Origin: Phascolarctobacterium succinatutens CAG:287
Lineage (GTDB): Bacteria; Bacillota; Negativicutes; Acidaminococcales; Acidaminococcaceae
DNA length: 8,299 bases
Direction: 5' to 3'
Assembly: GCF_000434895.1 (NCBI RefSeq)
Contig: NZ_FR892813.1
Span: forward strand, 26,503-34,801
In this document: one piece after another, positions 1-6,183 of the stretch
How the letters are laid out: every line of letters starts with the position of its first letter
Position numbering within the stretch: position 1 is the stretch's first letter
Program-made: the position numbers and the translations under genes
Notes under the pieces: generated by a model
Databases searched by the model: none
What the model saw: only the letters and a program-made list of their open reading frames with translations
Told to the model about the DNA's origin: nothing

Positions 1-2
1 GC

Positions 3-1010
3 AGGAATAGCAAGGATATAAATGACAATTATACCGCGAGAAAACCAGTACAATATGTACAAACTAACATTAGTATTAATGACCAATTGACAAATAAAAT
101 AGGTGAACATCATACTTTGGTAGGTGGCTTTGAATATACAAAAGATAGTATTGATAGAGCTTCTCAGACTATTAAAAACAAAGATTTCCATAATACAGCT
201 TTATATATACAAGATATTTGGGATTTTTCCAAACAATACAATTTAACATATGGTCTGCGTTATGATAATCATTCCAAGTATGGAAATCATACCAGTGGTA
301 GTGCGACTATCGGTTTTACACCTGATGATAAGACAAATTTTTATGCGTCTTATAAGCAGTACTTTATTGCGCCAACGGTAAACCAACTGTATTCTTCCGG
401 TTCTGGCAATCCAGATTTGAAATATGAAACAGGCTATACTTATGAGCTTGGCGTGAAGCATTACTTTGATAAGAATACAACTATTGATTTGAATGCTTAT
501 AGACGTAAATCCAGCGATGCTATCGGTTTGGTAAAGAAAAATGATGGCAGTGATGATAGTATCTATACTAACTATGATATTGAAAAAACAAAAGGTTTTA
601 GCGTAAAGGTTAATAAGAGTATTAATGACTGTATTAATCTTGGTGCTGGCTATACTTATATTTATGTTGACCCGCAACCAAATAAGAACCCTAATAAAAA
701 CGGATATTTGCCACGAGGTGTATGGAATTTTAACATCGGCTATGACAATGACCGCTTGGCGGTAGATTTTGACGGACGTGGAGTTATTAACAGGGAAGGA
801 CGTAAAGCAGCTAAGGTGCATACGTCTACAAGCTTTTGGGTGTGGGATATAAGTGCTAATTATAAATGTAGCAATAGTATCAAATTGTTCGGCAAAATAG
901 GAAATATTTTTAATACCAACTATACTGAAAGAGTATATGATTTGGATCCAGAGGCATGGTACGCTTCACCAGGAAGAAATTATATGGTTGGCATGGAATA
1001 TACTTTCTGA
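3..1010 (+). CDS. TonB-dependent outer-membrane receptor, C-terminal beta-barrel part (5' end outside window)
   Basis: The reading frame is open from base 3 to the TGA at 1008-1010, giving about 335 residues. The TTG at 87 lies inside this frame and is not the true start, because receptor-like sequence continues upstream to the window edge. The protein is rich in alternating aromatic and polar strands typical of a 22-strand barrel. It has a PDLKYETGYTYELGVKHY segment, the usual late-barrel 'NPDLKPE...E.G' motif. Near the end come an NIFNTNY segment, PGRNY, and a terminal EYTF ending in Phe, the C-terminal aromatic signature of outer-membrane proteins. In the family this barrel imports scarce metal chelates (siderophores, haem, cobalamin) using TonB energy. 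The overall pattern is BtuB/FepA/CirA-like; the substrate cannot be read from the sequence. The plug domain, TonB box and signal peptide lie upstream of the window. The nitrogenase-like gene follows after 16 bases, suggesting co-transcription. Confidence 0.93.
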   Translation, partial: RNSKDINDNYTARKPVQYVQTNISINDQLTNKIGEHHTLVGGFEYTKDSIDRASQTIKNKDFHNTALYIQDIWDFSKQYNLTYGLRYDNHSKYGNHTSGSATIGFTPDDKTNFYASYKQYFIAPTVNQLYSSGSGNPDLKYETGYTYELGVKHYFDKNTTIDLNAYRRKSSDAIGLVKKNDGSDDSIYTNYDIEKTKGFSVKVNKSINDCINLGAGYTYIYVDPQPNKNPNKNGYLPRGVWNFNIGYDNDRLAVDFDGRGVINREGRKAAKVHTSTSFWVWDISANYKCSNSIKLFGKIGNIFNTNYTERVYDLDPEAWYASPGRNYMVGMEYTF

Positions 1011-1012
1011 TT

Positions 1013-1019
1013 AAAGGTG
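1013..1019 (+). promoter_or_regulatory. Ribosome binding site of the first nitrogenase-like gene
   Basis: AAAGGTG lies 7 bases before the ATG at 1027, in the 16-base gap after the receptor stop codon. It supports that start. The gap has no room for a promoter or terminator, so the receptor and the nitrogenase-like genes are probably one transcript. Confidence 0.6.
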
Positions 1020-1026
1020 TTAGATA

Positions 1027-2328
1027 ATGGGACAACAGCTTTTGCGAAGATTTAAAGGCTATGGTTGTAGCATGATAGGGGCTTGCCGCGTTGTGGCGTA
1101 TGCGGAAGATGTGGTAGTAATCTTAAACAGCCCACTGGGATGTGCACATATTTTGCGTGACAGGGAGCTGGAACGCAACTATCAGGCTACCAACGCTATG
1201 CGTGGAATGTTTAACAGCATTGGTAGAAGGATTGTATATACAAATTTGACTAATGATGACTGCATCTACGGATCCGGAAAAAAGCTGGCTGCTACAATAG
1301 GCATGGTTGCGGAATTATATAACCCTGCCTATATCTTGGTGGTTAATTCGTGTATGGTAGGGATTATCGGTGATGATATTGAAGCAGTAGCTGCGGAAGC
1401 AGAAGGTACCTATAAAGTGCCAGTCATTTCAATTAATAGCTTTGGCTTTATGAATGGCGCTTACTCTAATGGCTTTAAGCTTGCTGTCAGCATAATGCTC
1501 AATCGATTTTGTACACTTCAAGAAAAGCGGGACGATACAATAGTTATAATAGCTCCATTTGAAGGAAAACACTCTGCGGCATTCCGCACCATAGAGCAAT
1601 ATCTTTACTTCTTAGGTCTGAAGAAAGTTATATTATTCCCGGGAGCTGCTAGTTTGGAAGAAATAAAGCTATTGTGTACCTGCCGCTATGGTGTCATTAT
1701 CGATCATAATAACATGTTGGTAGCGGATTATGAGTCAGCGGCGAATTTACTTAACGAAAAACTTGGAATCCAGATACTAGATTATGCTGATCCGGCAGGT
1801 TTTAAGGAAACATTGACTTGGCTGGAAAGAATACATATTGCTCTGCAATCGCCAGAATACAGTTACAAGATGCTTTGCGAACAGTTAAAACAGCAATATA
1901 GTCAATTCATAAATGATTTTTTAGCTATAGCTGGTAAAGGGAATAAGGTTAGCATAGTTATCAGAGATGCTAAGGTTATACTCAACTTTACATGGCTGAA
2001 TGAGCTGTTGGATGATTTGCAGCTGGAAGTAGAAGGCATTTATATGGATCAGGATAATTCAATGGCGAACGGAAATGTCCTAGATACTTTGCTGCATGAT
2101 GTACCAAGGCTTTCAAAAATAGACCGCTTTTATCTTACCATAGAAGAAATCAGCTTAAGGTTAGATGGCAAAAATGTGCTTTCTGTGAGAGTACCACGAG
2201 ACTTATTACCATTTGCCGTGTCGTTACCATACATGAATATGGGCTTTGGGTTAGAAGGCCTGCAAATGGTAATAGAAGATATCAAAAGAATGATAGTACA
2301 GAAAAAGCATAGAGGCTATTATGAATAA
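1027..2328 (+). CDS. Nitrogenase component 1-like oxidoreductase, NifD/alpha-type subunit
   Basis: A 433-residue protein of the nitrogenase component 1 superfamily (NifD/NifK/NifE/NifN, BchN/BchB, CfbD). Three cysteines sit at the positions of the P-cluster ligands: Cys14 in YGCSMIGAC, Cys39 in NSPLGCAH, and Cys109 in NSCMVGIIGDDI. Their spacings (25 and 70) are close to those of Azotobacter NifD (62, 88, 154). Residues 72-87 (TNLTNDDCIYGSGKKL) match the family's 'T.L.EdDviFGg..kL' element. The C-terminus has PYMNMGFGLEGL (401-412), equivalent to the NifD 'GPY.GF.G' region. The protein is clearly shorter than NifD (about 480-490 aa). I see no cysteine or histidine at positions matching the FeMo-cofactor ligands Cys275 and His442, so dinitrogen reduction is unlikely. 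Extra cysteines occur at 20, 79, 217 and 219. It probably pairs with the downstream gene, whose start overlaps its end. An ATP-dependent NifH-like electron donor would be needed and is not in the window. The family call is firm; the substrate is unknown. Confidence 0.9.
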   Translation: MGQQLLRRFKGYGCSMIGACRVVAYAEDVVVILNSPLGCAHILRDRELERNYQATNAMRGMFNSIGRRIVYTNLTNDDCIYGSGKKLAATIGMVAELYNPAYILVVNSCMVGIIGDDIEAVAAEAEGTYKVPVISINSFGFMNGAYSNGFKLAVSIMLNRFCTLQEKRDDTIVIIAPFEGKHSAAFRTIEQYLYFLGLKKVILFPGAASLEEIKLLCTCRYGVIIDHNNMLVADYESAANLLNEKLGIQILDYADPAGFKETLTWLERIHIALQSPEYSYKMLCEQLKQQYSQFINDFLAIAGKGNKVSIVIRDAKVILNFTWLNELLDDLQLEVEGIYMDQDNSMANGNVLDTLLHDVPRLSKIDRFYLTIEEISLRLDGKNVLSVRVPRDLLPFAVSLPYMNMGFGLEGLQMVIEDIKRMIVQKKHRGYYE

Positions 2329-3514
2329 ACGCTTATATGAATTAAAAAAAGAAACAAATTATTGTGCAGGTGTGGGAGAAATTGCCTGCTTGCTTGAGCA
2401 TATTGGGGAAGCCGTTGTGTTGGTTAATGGACCGCGATTTTGCTACTTGCAAATGAAACGAATACTTCAGCAAATGCTACCATTTAGTATTGAAGACAGG
2501 CTATATTGTAGTGATGTTGACGAAAACGCCATTGTTTTTGGTACAGAAGGCAAAGTAAAGAAGGTCTTGAGGCAGATTAAAACACAAAAGCAAGCAATAA
2601 CATGTATAGGTGTTGTCAATTCTTGTGCTGTTAGTTTAATAGGTGATGACATTTTAGGCATTGTAGCAGAAGAAATTCCTGATGTGTGTTGCTTAAGTAT
2701 GGAAAGCGGTGCTATGACTGGCGATTTCTGGGATGGTTATAACTATGCATTTAAGATGGTAGAGCAGGCAGGCCTAAAAGTAACATTTGGCTGTTTGCGG
2801 GGGTATAGTTTGTGCTATTATAATGCTTATTATGATATGCAGGAAATTCGTCGTTTACTTCGTCAAGGGTTGAATTTGCAGTATCAGGATTTTCCTGTAA
2901 TAGCATCAGAATTATCCCAAGGGAATGAAGGAATACTTGAATCAGGTATACCATATGGTTATACTGGCACTTGGCAATGGCTAGAAAAGATAGCAAAGCA
3001 ACGCAATCTTTCTACGGATAAGCTACAAATATTAAAAAAAGAGTCTGAAGCTAATTATAAGATGTTTAATGCTGCTGAATTTAGCTTGCAAAAGGAATGG
3101 GGTAGCATTTATTTCCCGATTATTGTAGTTGCGGCGCCAGAGTCAGTTGCATATGCTTTGGCAAAAAGTCTGACAATGGAATTAGCAGGATTTGATAAAA
3201 TGTACTTAATTATTCACGGAAATATGAAGCAGAAAAATGCTGATGGTCCATATAAGATTGTTCGGGATATGGATGATGTGCTACAAGATAATAGCGGTTC
3301 AGTAATTCTTATTATAGGTAGTAGCATTGAAAGTGAGCAGTATATACGCCGTGCAGGACGCAGAGCATATTTTATTGCAGTATCCCAGCCAGTTTATGAT
3401 GATATCAGTTGTATGCCGCTTGCGGGAATAACAGGTTACTATAATTTTAAAAAACTGCTTTGGCAGCAGTATATACAAATGCGATATGATAAAGTAATTG
3501 AGGCAGAAAGATGA
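2321..3514 (+). CDS. Nitrogenase component 1-like oxidoreductase, second (NifK/beta-type) subunit
   Basis: A 397-residue paralogue of the preceding protein. Its three P-cluster-type cysteines are Cys15 (NYCAGVGEIAC), Cys41 (NGPRFCYL) and Cys102 (NSCAVSLIGDDI), with spacings of 26 and 61, close to NifK (70, 95, 153). The element VDENAIVFG (66-74) matches the 'E.avfGg' segment of NifK/NifE. A degenerate PLAGITGYYNFKKLL near the C-terminus matches the family's final 'P..G..G...L' region. It is far shorter than NifK (about 520 aa). The start is the ATG at 2321 with AGAGG six bases upstream (2311-2315). It overlaps the upstream gene by 8 bases, indicating coupled, roughly equal synthesis, as expected for partners of one alpha-beta complex. 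The retained six-cysteine set across the two subunits suggests an interfacial iron-sulfur cluster. Whether the pair forms a heterodimer or heterotetramer, and what it reduces, cannot be seen. Confidence 0.87.
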   Translation: MNKRLYELKKETNYCAGVGEIACLLEHIGEAVVLVNGPRFCYLQMKRILQQMLPFSIEDRLYCSDVDENAIVFGTEGKVKKVLRQIKTQKQAITCIGVVNSCAVSLIGDDILGIVAEEIPDVCCLSMESGAMTGDFWDGYNYAFKMVEQAGLKVTFGCLRGYSLCYYNAYYDMQEIRRLLRQGLNLQYQDFPVIASELSQGNEGILESGIPYGYTGTWQWLEKIAKQRNLSTDKLQILKKESEANYKMFNAAEFSLQKEWGSIYFPIIVVAAPESVAYALAKSLTMELAGFDKMYLIIHGNMKQKNADGPYKIVRDMDDVLQDNSGSVILIIGSSIESEQYIRRAGRRAYFIAVSQPVYDDISCMPLAGITGYYNFKKLLWQQYIQMRYDKVIEAER

Positions 3515-4506
3515 AGCGACTAATTTGTGTAATAATGCTTGTAACCTTAGCCTTTTGTGCAATGGCTTGTGGGAAAGGGCTGAAAACACATGATGAAGAA
3601 GCCTTATATACTGTTCAAGATGCTACAGGCGTTAATATAAGCTTTAAAGAGAAACCGCACAGGATATTACCATTAGGTGTTGGTGTGCCTGATATAGTAA
3701 TGGATCTTACTGGACCAGAACGTATATTGGCTTTGCCAAAGTATTTTTCTGATGCGCAAGTGTCGTTTATTGCAGATAAAGCAAAAAAAGTGCCGATAAA
3801 AACAGAACGTATTATTCCTGTTGAACAAATAATGAAGCTTAAGCCAGATTTGGTTTTGGTGCCATATAATGCCGACAGGACGAAGATTGAAACGATGCGC
3901 TCTATGGGAATAAAGGTTTTCGTTGTTAAAGCACCGCATAATATGCAAGAAATAGAGCAATGTGTATTAGATGTAAGTGAAGCAGTAGGTGAAGCTGAAA
4001 AGGGAAAGTCTATTGTGCAGAACATGAAGAGTATCTTTGAGCTGATAAAAAAGACTAATTCATCTATTCCAGTGACTGAACGGAAAAAAATACTTGCTGT
4101 ATCTGTAGAAGGTGCATTTGGCGTAAAAGGTGGATTGTTCGATGATTTATGCCATTACGCATATATAGAAAATGCGGCTGGAAATATTGAACTGCCAACT
4201 GGTGCACGTATTGGAAAGGAAGGTATAGTAAAATTGCAGCCGGACGTTATTCTTTTACCGACTGCTACCAGGATGATGGCAGATAGCAAACGTAAAACTG
4301 CTATAGATGAAATCCTCCATGATCCGTCATATATGACTTTAAAGGCTGTACAAAATAAGCAGATTATTGCTTTGCCAGATAAATATTATCGTTACTGTGT
4401 GTCACATTATGCTGCAGAAGCTGCATATGTTTTAGCAAGTTCAGTATATCCACAATATTACAAGCAACTACAAATGCCGGGATTATTAGCTGGTATTGAA
4501 GAATGA
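3511..4506 (+). CDS. Periplasmic substrate-binding lipoprotein of an iron-chelate/cobalamin-type ABC importer (BtuF/FhuD/FepB family)
   Basis: A 331-residue class III periplasmic binding protein. The N-terminus is a lipoprotein signal: basic MKR, a hydrophobic stretch, and Cys20 in AMAC followed by GKG. The box has Ala rather than the usual Leu at -3, so lipidation is likely but not certain. The mature start has the family pattern 'V.DATG....F.EKPHRIL' (35-53). It continues with VEQIMKLKPDLVLVP (104-118), the classic 'e.l..l.PDLVl' motif before the long hinge helix, and MGIKVFVV (132-139). The second lobe includes KEGIVKLQPDVILLP (236-250). Its ATG lies in an ATGA overlap with the preceding stop, with GAGG at 3500-3503. 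It would pass ligand from the receptor to an inner-membrane permease. The matching BtuC/FepD-type permease and ATPase are absent from this window and could lie upstream of the receptor gene. Siderophore, haem and corrinoid are all possible ligands. Confidence 0.9.
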   Translation: MKRLICVIMLVTLAFCAMACGKGLKTHDEEALYTVQDATGVNISFKEKPHRILPLGVGVPDIVMDLTGPERILALPKYFSDAQVSFIADKAKKVPIKTERIIPVEQIMKLKPDLVLVPYNADRTKIETMRSMGIKVFVVKAPHNMQEIEQCVLDVSEAVGEAEKGKSIVQNMKSIFELIKKTNSSIPVTERKKILAVSVEGAFGVKGGLFDDLCHYAYIENAAGNIELPTGARIGKEGIVKLQPDVILLPTATRMMADSKRKTAIDEILHDPSYMTLKAVQNKQIIALPDKYYRYCVSHYAAEAAYVLASSVYPQYYKQLQMPGLLAGIEE

Positions 4507-4582
4507 AGGATGGACTATACTGCATAGCATATTTTTTCGTAGTAATTTCACAGAATGCTTGCAAGGCTTTTAACGCCGCTTG
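4507..4582. other. Short intergenic region after the nitrogenase-like operon
   Basis: No gene is seen. A weak 4-bp stem (CTAT 4515-4518, ATAG 4524-4527) is followed shortly by six T (4532-4537). It may act as an inefficient terminator for the upstream operon but is too weak to call with confidence. An 8-bp palindrome CTTGCAAG is at 4558-4565. Confidence 0.3.
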
Positions 4583-4603
4583 TCGAATATAATAAGTATT
4601 CGA
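4583..4603 (+). promoter_or_regulatory. Perfect 7-bp inverted repeat enclosing a TATAAT box: probable promoter/operator or 5' hairpin
   Basis: TCGAATA (4583-4589) is the exact reverse complement of TATTCGA (4597-4603), with a 7-base spacer. A consensus TATAAT (4588-4593) begins in the left arm and runs into the spacer. No good -35 hexamer lies 16-19 bases upstream; the nearest candidate, TTGCAA at 4559-4564, gives a spacing of 23. The right arm abuts the ribosome binding site of the next gene. It could be a repressor operator over the -10 box. If transcription starts further upstream, it could instead be an RNA hairpin next to the ribosome binding site. Confidence 0.5.
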
Positions 4604-4609
4604 GGAGGT
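4602..4609 (+). promoter_or_regulatory. Strong ribosome binding site of the small exported protein
   Basis: GAGGAGGT lies 7 bases before the ATG at 4617 and fixes that start. Its first two bases are shared with the right arm of the inverted repeat. Confidence 0.8.
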
Positions 4610-4616
4610 ATGCGTT

Positions 4617-5045
4617 ATGAAAAATAAAAAATGGATTGCAACAGCACTTGTGTGTGGTTTTGTTTTAGGTAACAGTATGCCTGCAGCGCAGGCTGGTATT
4701 TTGGATAAGGTCCTCAAGGGTGGTGCGATTGGTTATGCTGTAGATGCTACCGCTCCGGCGCTGAATAATGCAATTAACTCTGTAACGGCTAAATACGGTG
4801 TAAGCTCTACAGATGCGACGAAGGTAGTGCCGATTATTTCTGTTGGTGATGGCAGTCGTGCCGGTGCGGCGCAGGTTTCGGGACCGCAGTCTAAAGTAGA
4901 CCAGGTAAAGGCGGCGCTGATGATTGAGCAGACGCTTTTGGGCGTGCGTTGTAAGGTGCTGATTCCGGTGGATAATGTGTCTTATCAAAATGTTAACCGC
5001 GTGCAGGGCGTTGGCGTGAGCGCTTCGCTGGACGTAAAGCTTTAA
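4617..5045 (+). CDS. Small exported protein of unknown function
   Basis: A 142-residue protein I do not recognise. It begins with a clear Sec signal peptide: basic KNKK, a hydrophobic core around residues 7-18, and a probable cut after AQA (residue 26), giving a mature protein of about 116 residues. The mature part starts with GILDKVLKGGAIGYAVD and is small-residue rich. It has a short basic/polar segment around 79-97, and ends in RVQGVGVSASLDVKL (128-142), which looks like beta-strand. The single cysteine of the mature part is Cys112. There are no further membrane segments and no lipobox, so it is likely periplasmic or surface-associated. It has its own promoter-like region and ribosome binding site and is followed by a strong terminator, so it is probably monocistronic. 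The G+C rises along the gene and is closer to that of the right-hand operon than to the left-hand block. That the gene is real is well supported; its role is unknown. Confidence 0.82.
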   Translation: MKNKKWIATALVCGFVLGNSMPAAQAGILDKVLKGGAIGYAVDATAPALNNAINSVTAKYGVSSTDATKVVPIISVGDGSRAGAAQVSGPQSKVDQVKAALMIEQTLLGVRCKVLIPVDNVSYQNVNRVQGVGVSASLDVKL

Positions 5046-5062
5046 AAGAAGGAAAATGACAT

Positions 5063-5101
5063 AAAAAACCAGCATATCATAGTTGATATGCTGGCTTTTT
5101 T
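5063..5101. terminator. Bidirectional intrinsic terminator
   Basis: An 11-bp perfect stem, CCAGCATATCA (5069-5079) with TGATATGCTGG (5084-5094), closes a TAGT loop. Six A precede the left arm (5063-5068), and six T follow the right arm after one C (5096-5101), so it can end transcription in both directions. It separates the convergent small exported gene (+) and the ABC importer operon (-), whose stop codon at 5111-5113 is only 10 bases away. Confidence 0.92.
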
Positions 5102-5110
5102 ATGGAGAGC

Positions 5111-6181
5111 TTATTCGTTTACTTTGTACCAGAAGGGACGCAGGAAGTGCAGATAGCATACCTCGTTAACTTCAGGACCGGGCTCACGGCGCCCGATTTG
5201 TACGCGGATTTCCTGATCACCTATTTTTACCAGATAGTCGATGATTTCGCCAAGGAAAGCCTTGCGGATAACTATACCACGCACGCCGTTGGGATCGGTT
5301 TCGCTGGTAAAGCGAATCTCGGTTGGACGGCTGGCGAGGTTGAAGACAGTTTCGCCACGCATACGGTCCGGGATAACAAGTGCGGACGGAAGTGCATGCT
5401 GTGAGCCTTTGATGAAGGCCTGGTTTCCTTGCCAGGTAACATCAGAGAAGCTGGATACACCGATGAAGCTGAAAACGAATTTGTTGGATGGGTTGTTGTA
5501 AACATTGAGCGGTGTATCAATCTGCTGCATAACACCTAATTTCATAACCAGGATACGGTCGGAAAGTGCCATTGCCTCGGATTGGTCATGTGTTACGTAA
5601 ATAATGGAGAAGCCATATTTGCGCTGCAGGTCTTTGATTTCAAAGCGCATTTCCTCACGCAGATGCGGGTCCAGACTGGAGAGAGGTTCGTCAAGCAGCA
5701 TTACGTCAGGATTAATAGCCAGCGCACGTGCTAAAGCAACGCGCTGTTTGCCGCCGCCTGACAGGTTGGCCGGGCTGTCTTCTGCTGATTTCAGCAGGTT
5801 GGTAGCAATGAGGGCATCACGTGTGCGTTGGTCAATTTCACTCTTGGGCAGTTTGCGCAGACGCAGCGGAAAAGCAACGTTTTCGTAAACACTCATGTGC
5901 GGCCATACAGCAAAGGCTTGGAAAACCATGCCGAAATTACGGTTTTCCGGAGGTGTATAGTGATGCTTTTTAGGTGAGGAAAGCAGGCGGTCGCCTACCC
6001 ATACTTCACCGTCAGACAAATCTTCGAAGCCTGCCACCATGCGCAGGGTGGTAGTTTTGCCGCAGCCTGATGGTCCCAGCATGGAGAAGCATTCACCCTT
6101 GCCGATTTCCAAATTCAGGTTATTGACAGCGGTTACATCGCCAAATTGTTTGGTTACATTTACTAAACGGATATAGGACAT
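5111..6181 (-). CDS. ABC importer ATP-binding protein, Fe3+/polyamine/phosphonate (FbpC/PotA) type
   Basis: A 356-residue ATPase with a C-terminal TOBE-type domain. Visible motifs in order are Walker A GPSGCGKTT (36-44), Q-loop Gln88 in VFQAFAVWPHMSVYENV, signature LSGGGKQR (140-147), Walker B VMLLDEP (160-166) with catalytic Glu165, D-loop SSLD (168-171), and H-loop His198 in THDQ. The signature has Gly where most family members have Gln (LSGGQ). The regulatory C-terminal half (about 240-356) carries RPTEIRF and a GIVIRKAFLGEIIDY strand set typical of TOBE modules. The start ATG (6179-6181) lies 2 bases after the permease stop, with GAGGG (minus strand, 6188-6192) six bases before it, so it is translated from the permease message. 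It powers uptake through the adjacent fused permease. Ferric iron is the commonest substrate for this architecture, but 2-aminoethylphosphonate, thiamine and polyamine systems look similar, so I leave the substrate open. Confidence 0.93.
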   Translation of the reverse strand: MSYIRLVNVTKQFGDVTAVNNLNLEIGKGECFSMLGPSGCGKTTTLRMVAGFEDLSDGEVWVGDRLLSSPKKHHYTPPENRNFGMVFQAFAVWPHMSVYENVAFPLRLRKLPKSEIDQRTRDALIATNLLKSAEDSPANLSGGGKQRVALARALAINPDVMLLDEPLSSLDPHLREEMRFEIKDLQRKYGFSIIYVTHDQSEAMALSDRILVMKLGVMQQIDTPLNVYNNPSNKFVFSFIGVSSFSDVTWQGNQAFIKGSQHALPSALVIPDRMRGETVFNLASRPTEIRFTSETDPNGVRGIVIRKAFLGEIIDYLVKIGDQEIRVQIGRREPGPEVNEVCYLHFLRPFWYKVNE

Positions 6182-6183
6182 AA

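Noticed and set aside
87..89. TTG as the start of the receptor gene
   Set aside because: The same frame is open to the window edge and reads barrel-like sequence, so the TTG codes for an internal Leu.
243..821. Long minus-strand open frame opposite the receptor
   Set aside because: It is the antisense shadow of the barrel gene, with a low-complexity I/T/S-rich translation and no ribosome binding site. The plus-strand frame has clear receptor motifs.
1027..3514. True nitrogenase (nifDK) or cofactor scaffold (nifEN)
   Set aside because: The proteins are about 50-120 residues too short and lack the recognisable cofactor ligands. The neighbours are uptake genes rather than nif genes.
4559..4593. 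TTGCAA and TATAAT as a sigma-70 promoter pair
   Set aside because: The spacer is 23 bases, too long for a standard promoter. Only the -10 box is kept as a candidate.
4364..4717. Minus-strand open frame across the intergenic region before the exported protein
   Set aside because: It overlaps two well-supported plus-strand genes, has no ribosome binding site and resembles nothing known.
5102..5404. Plus-strand open frame directly after the terminator
   Set aside because: It lies wholly opposite the ATPase C-terminal domain, which is supported by motifs and operon spacing.
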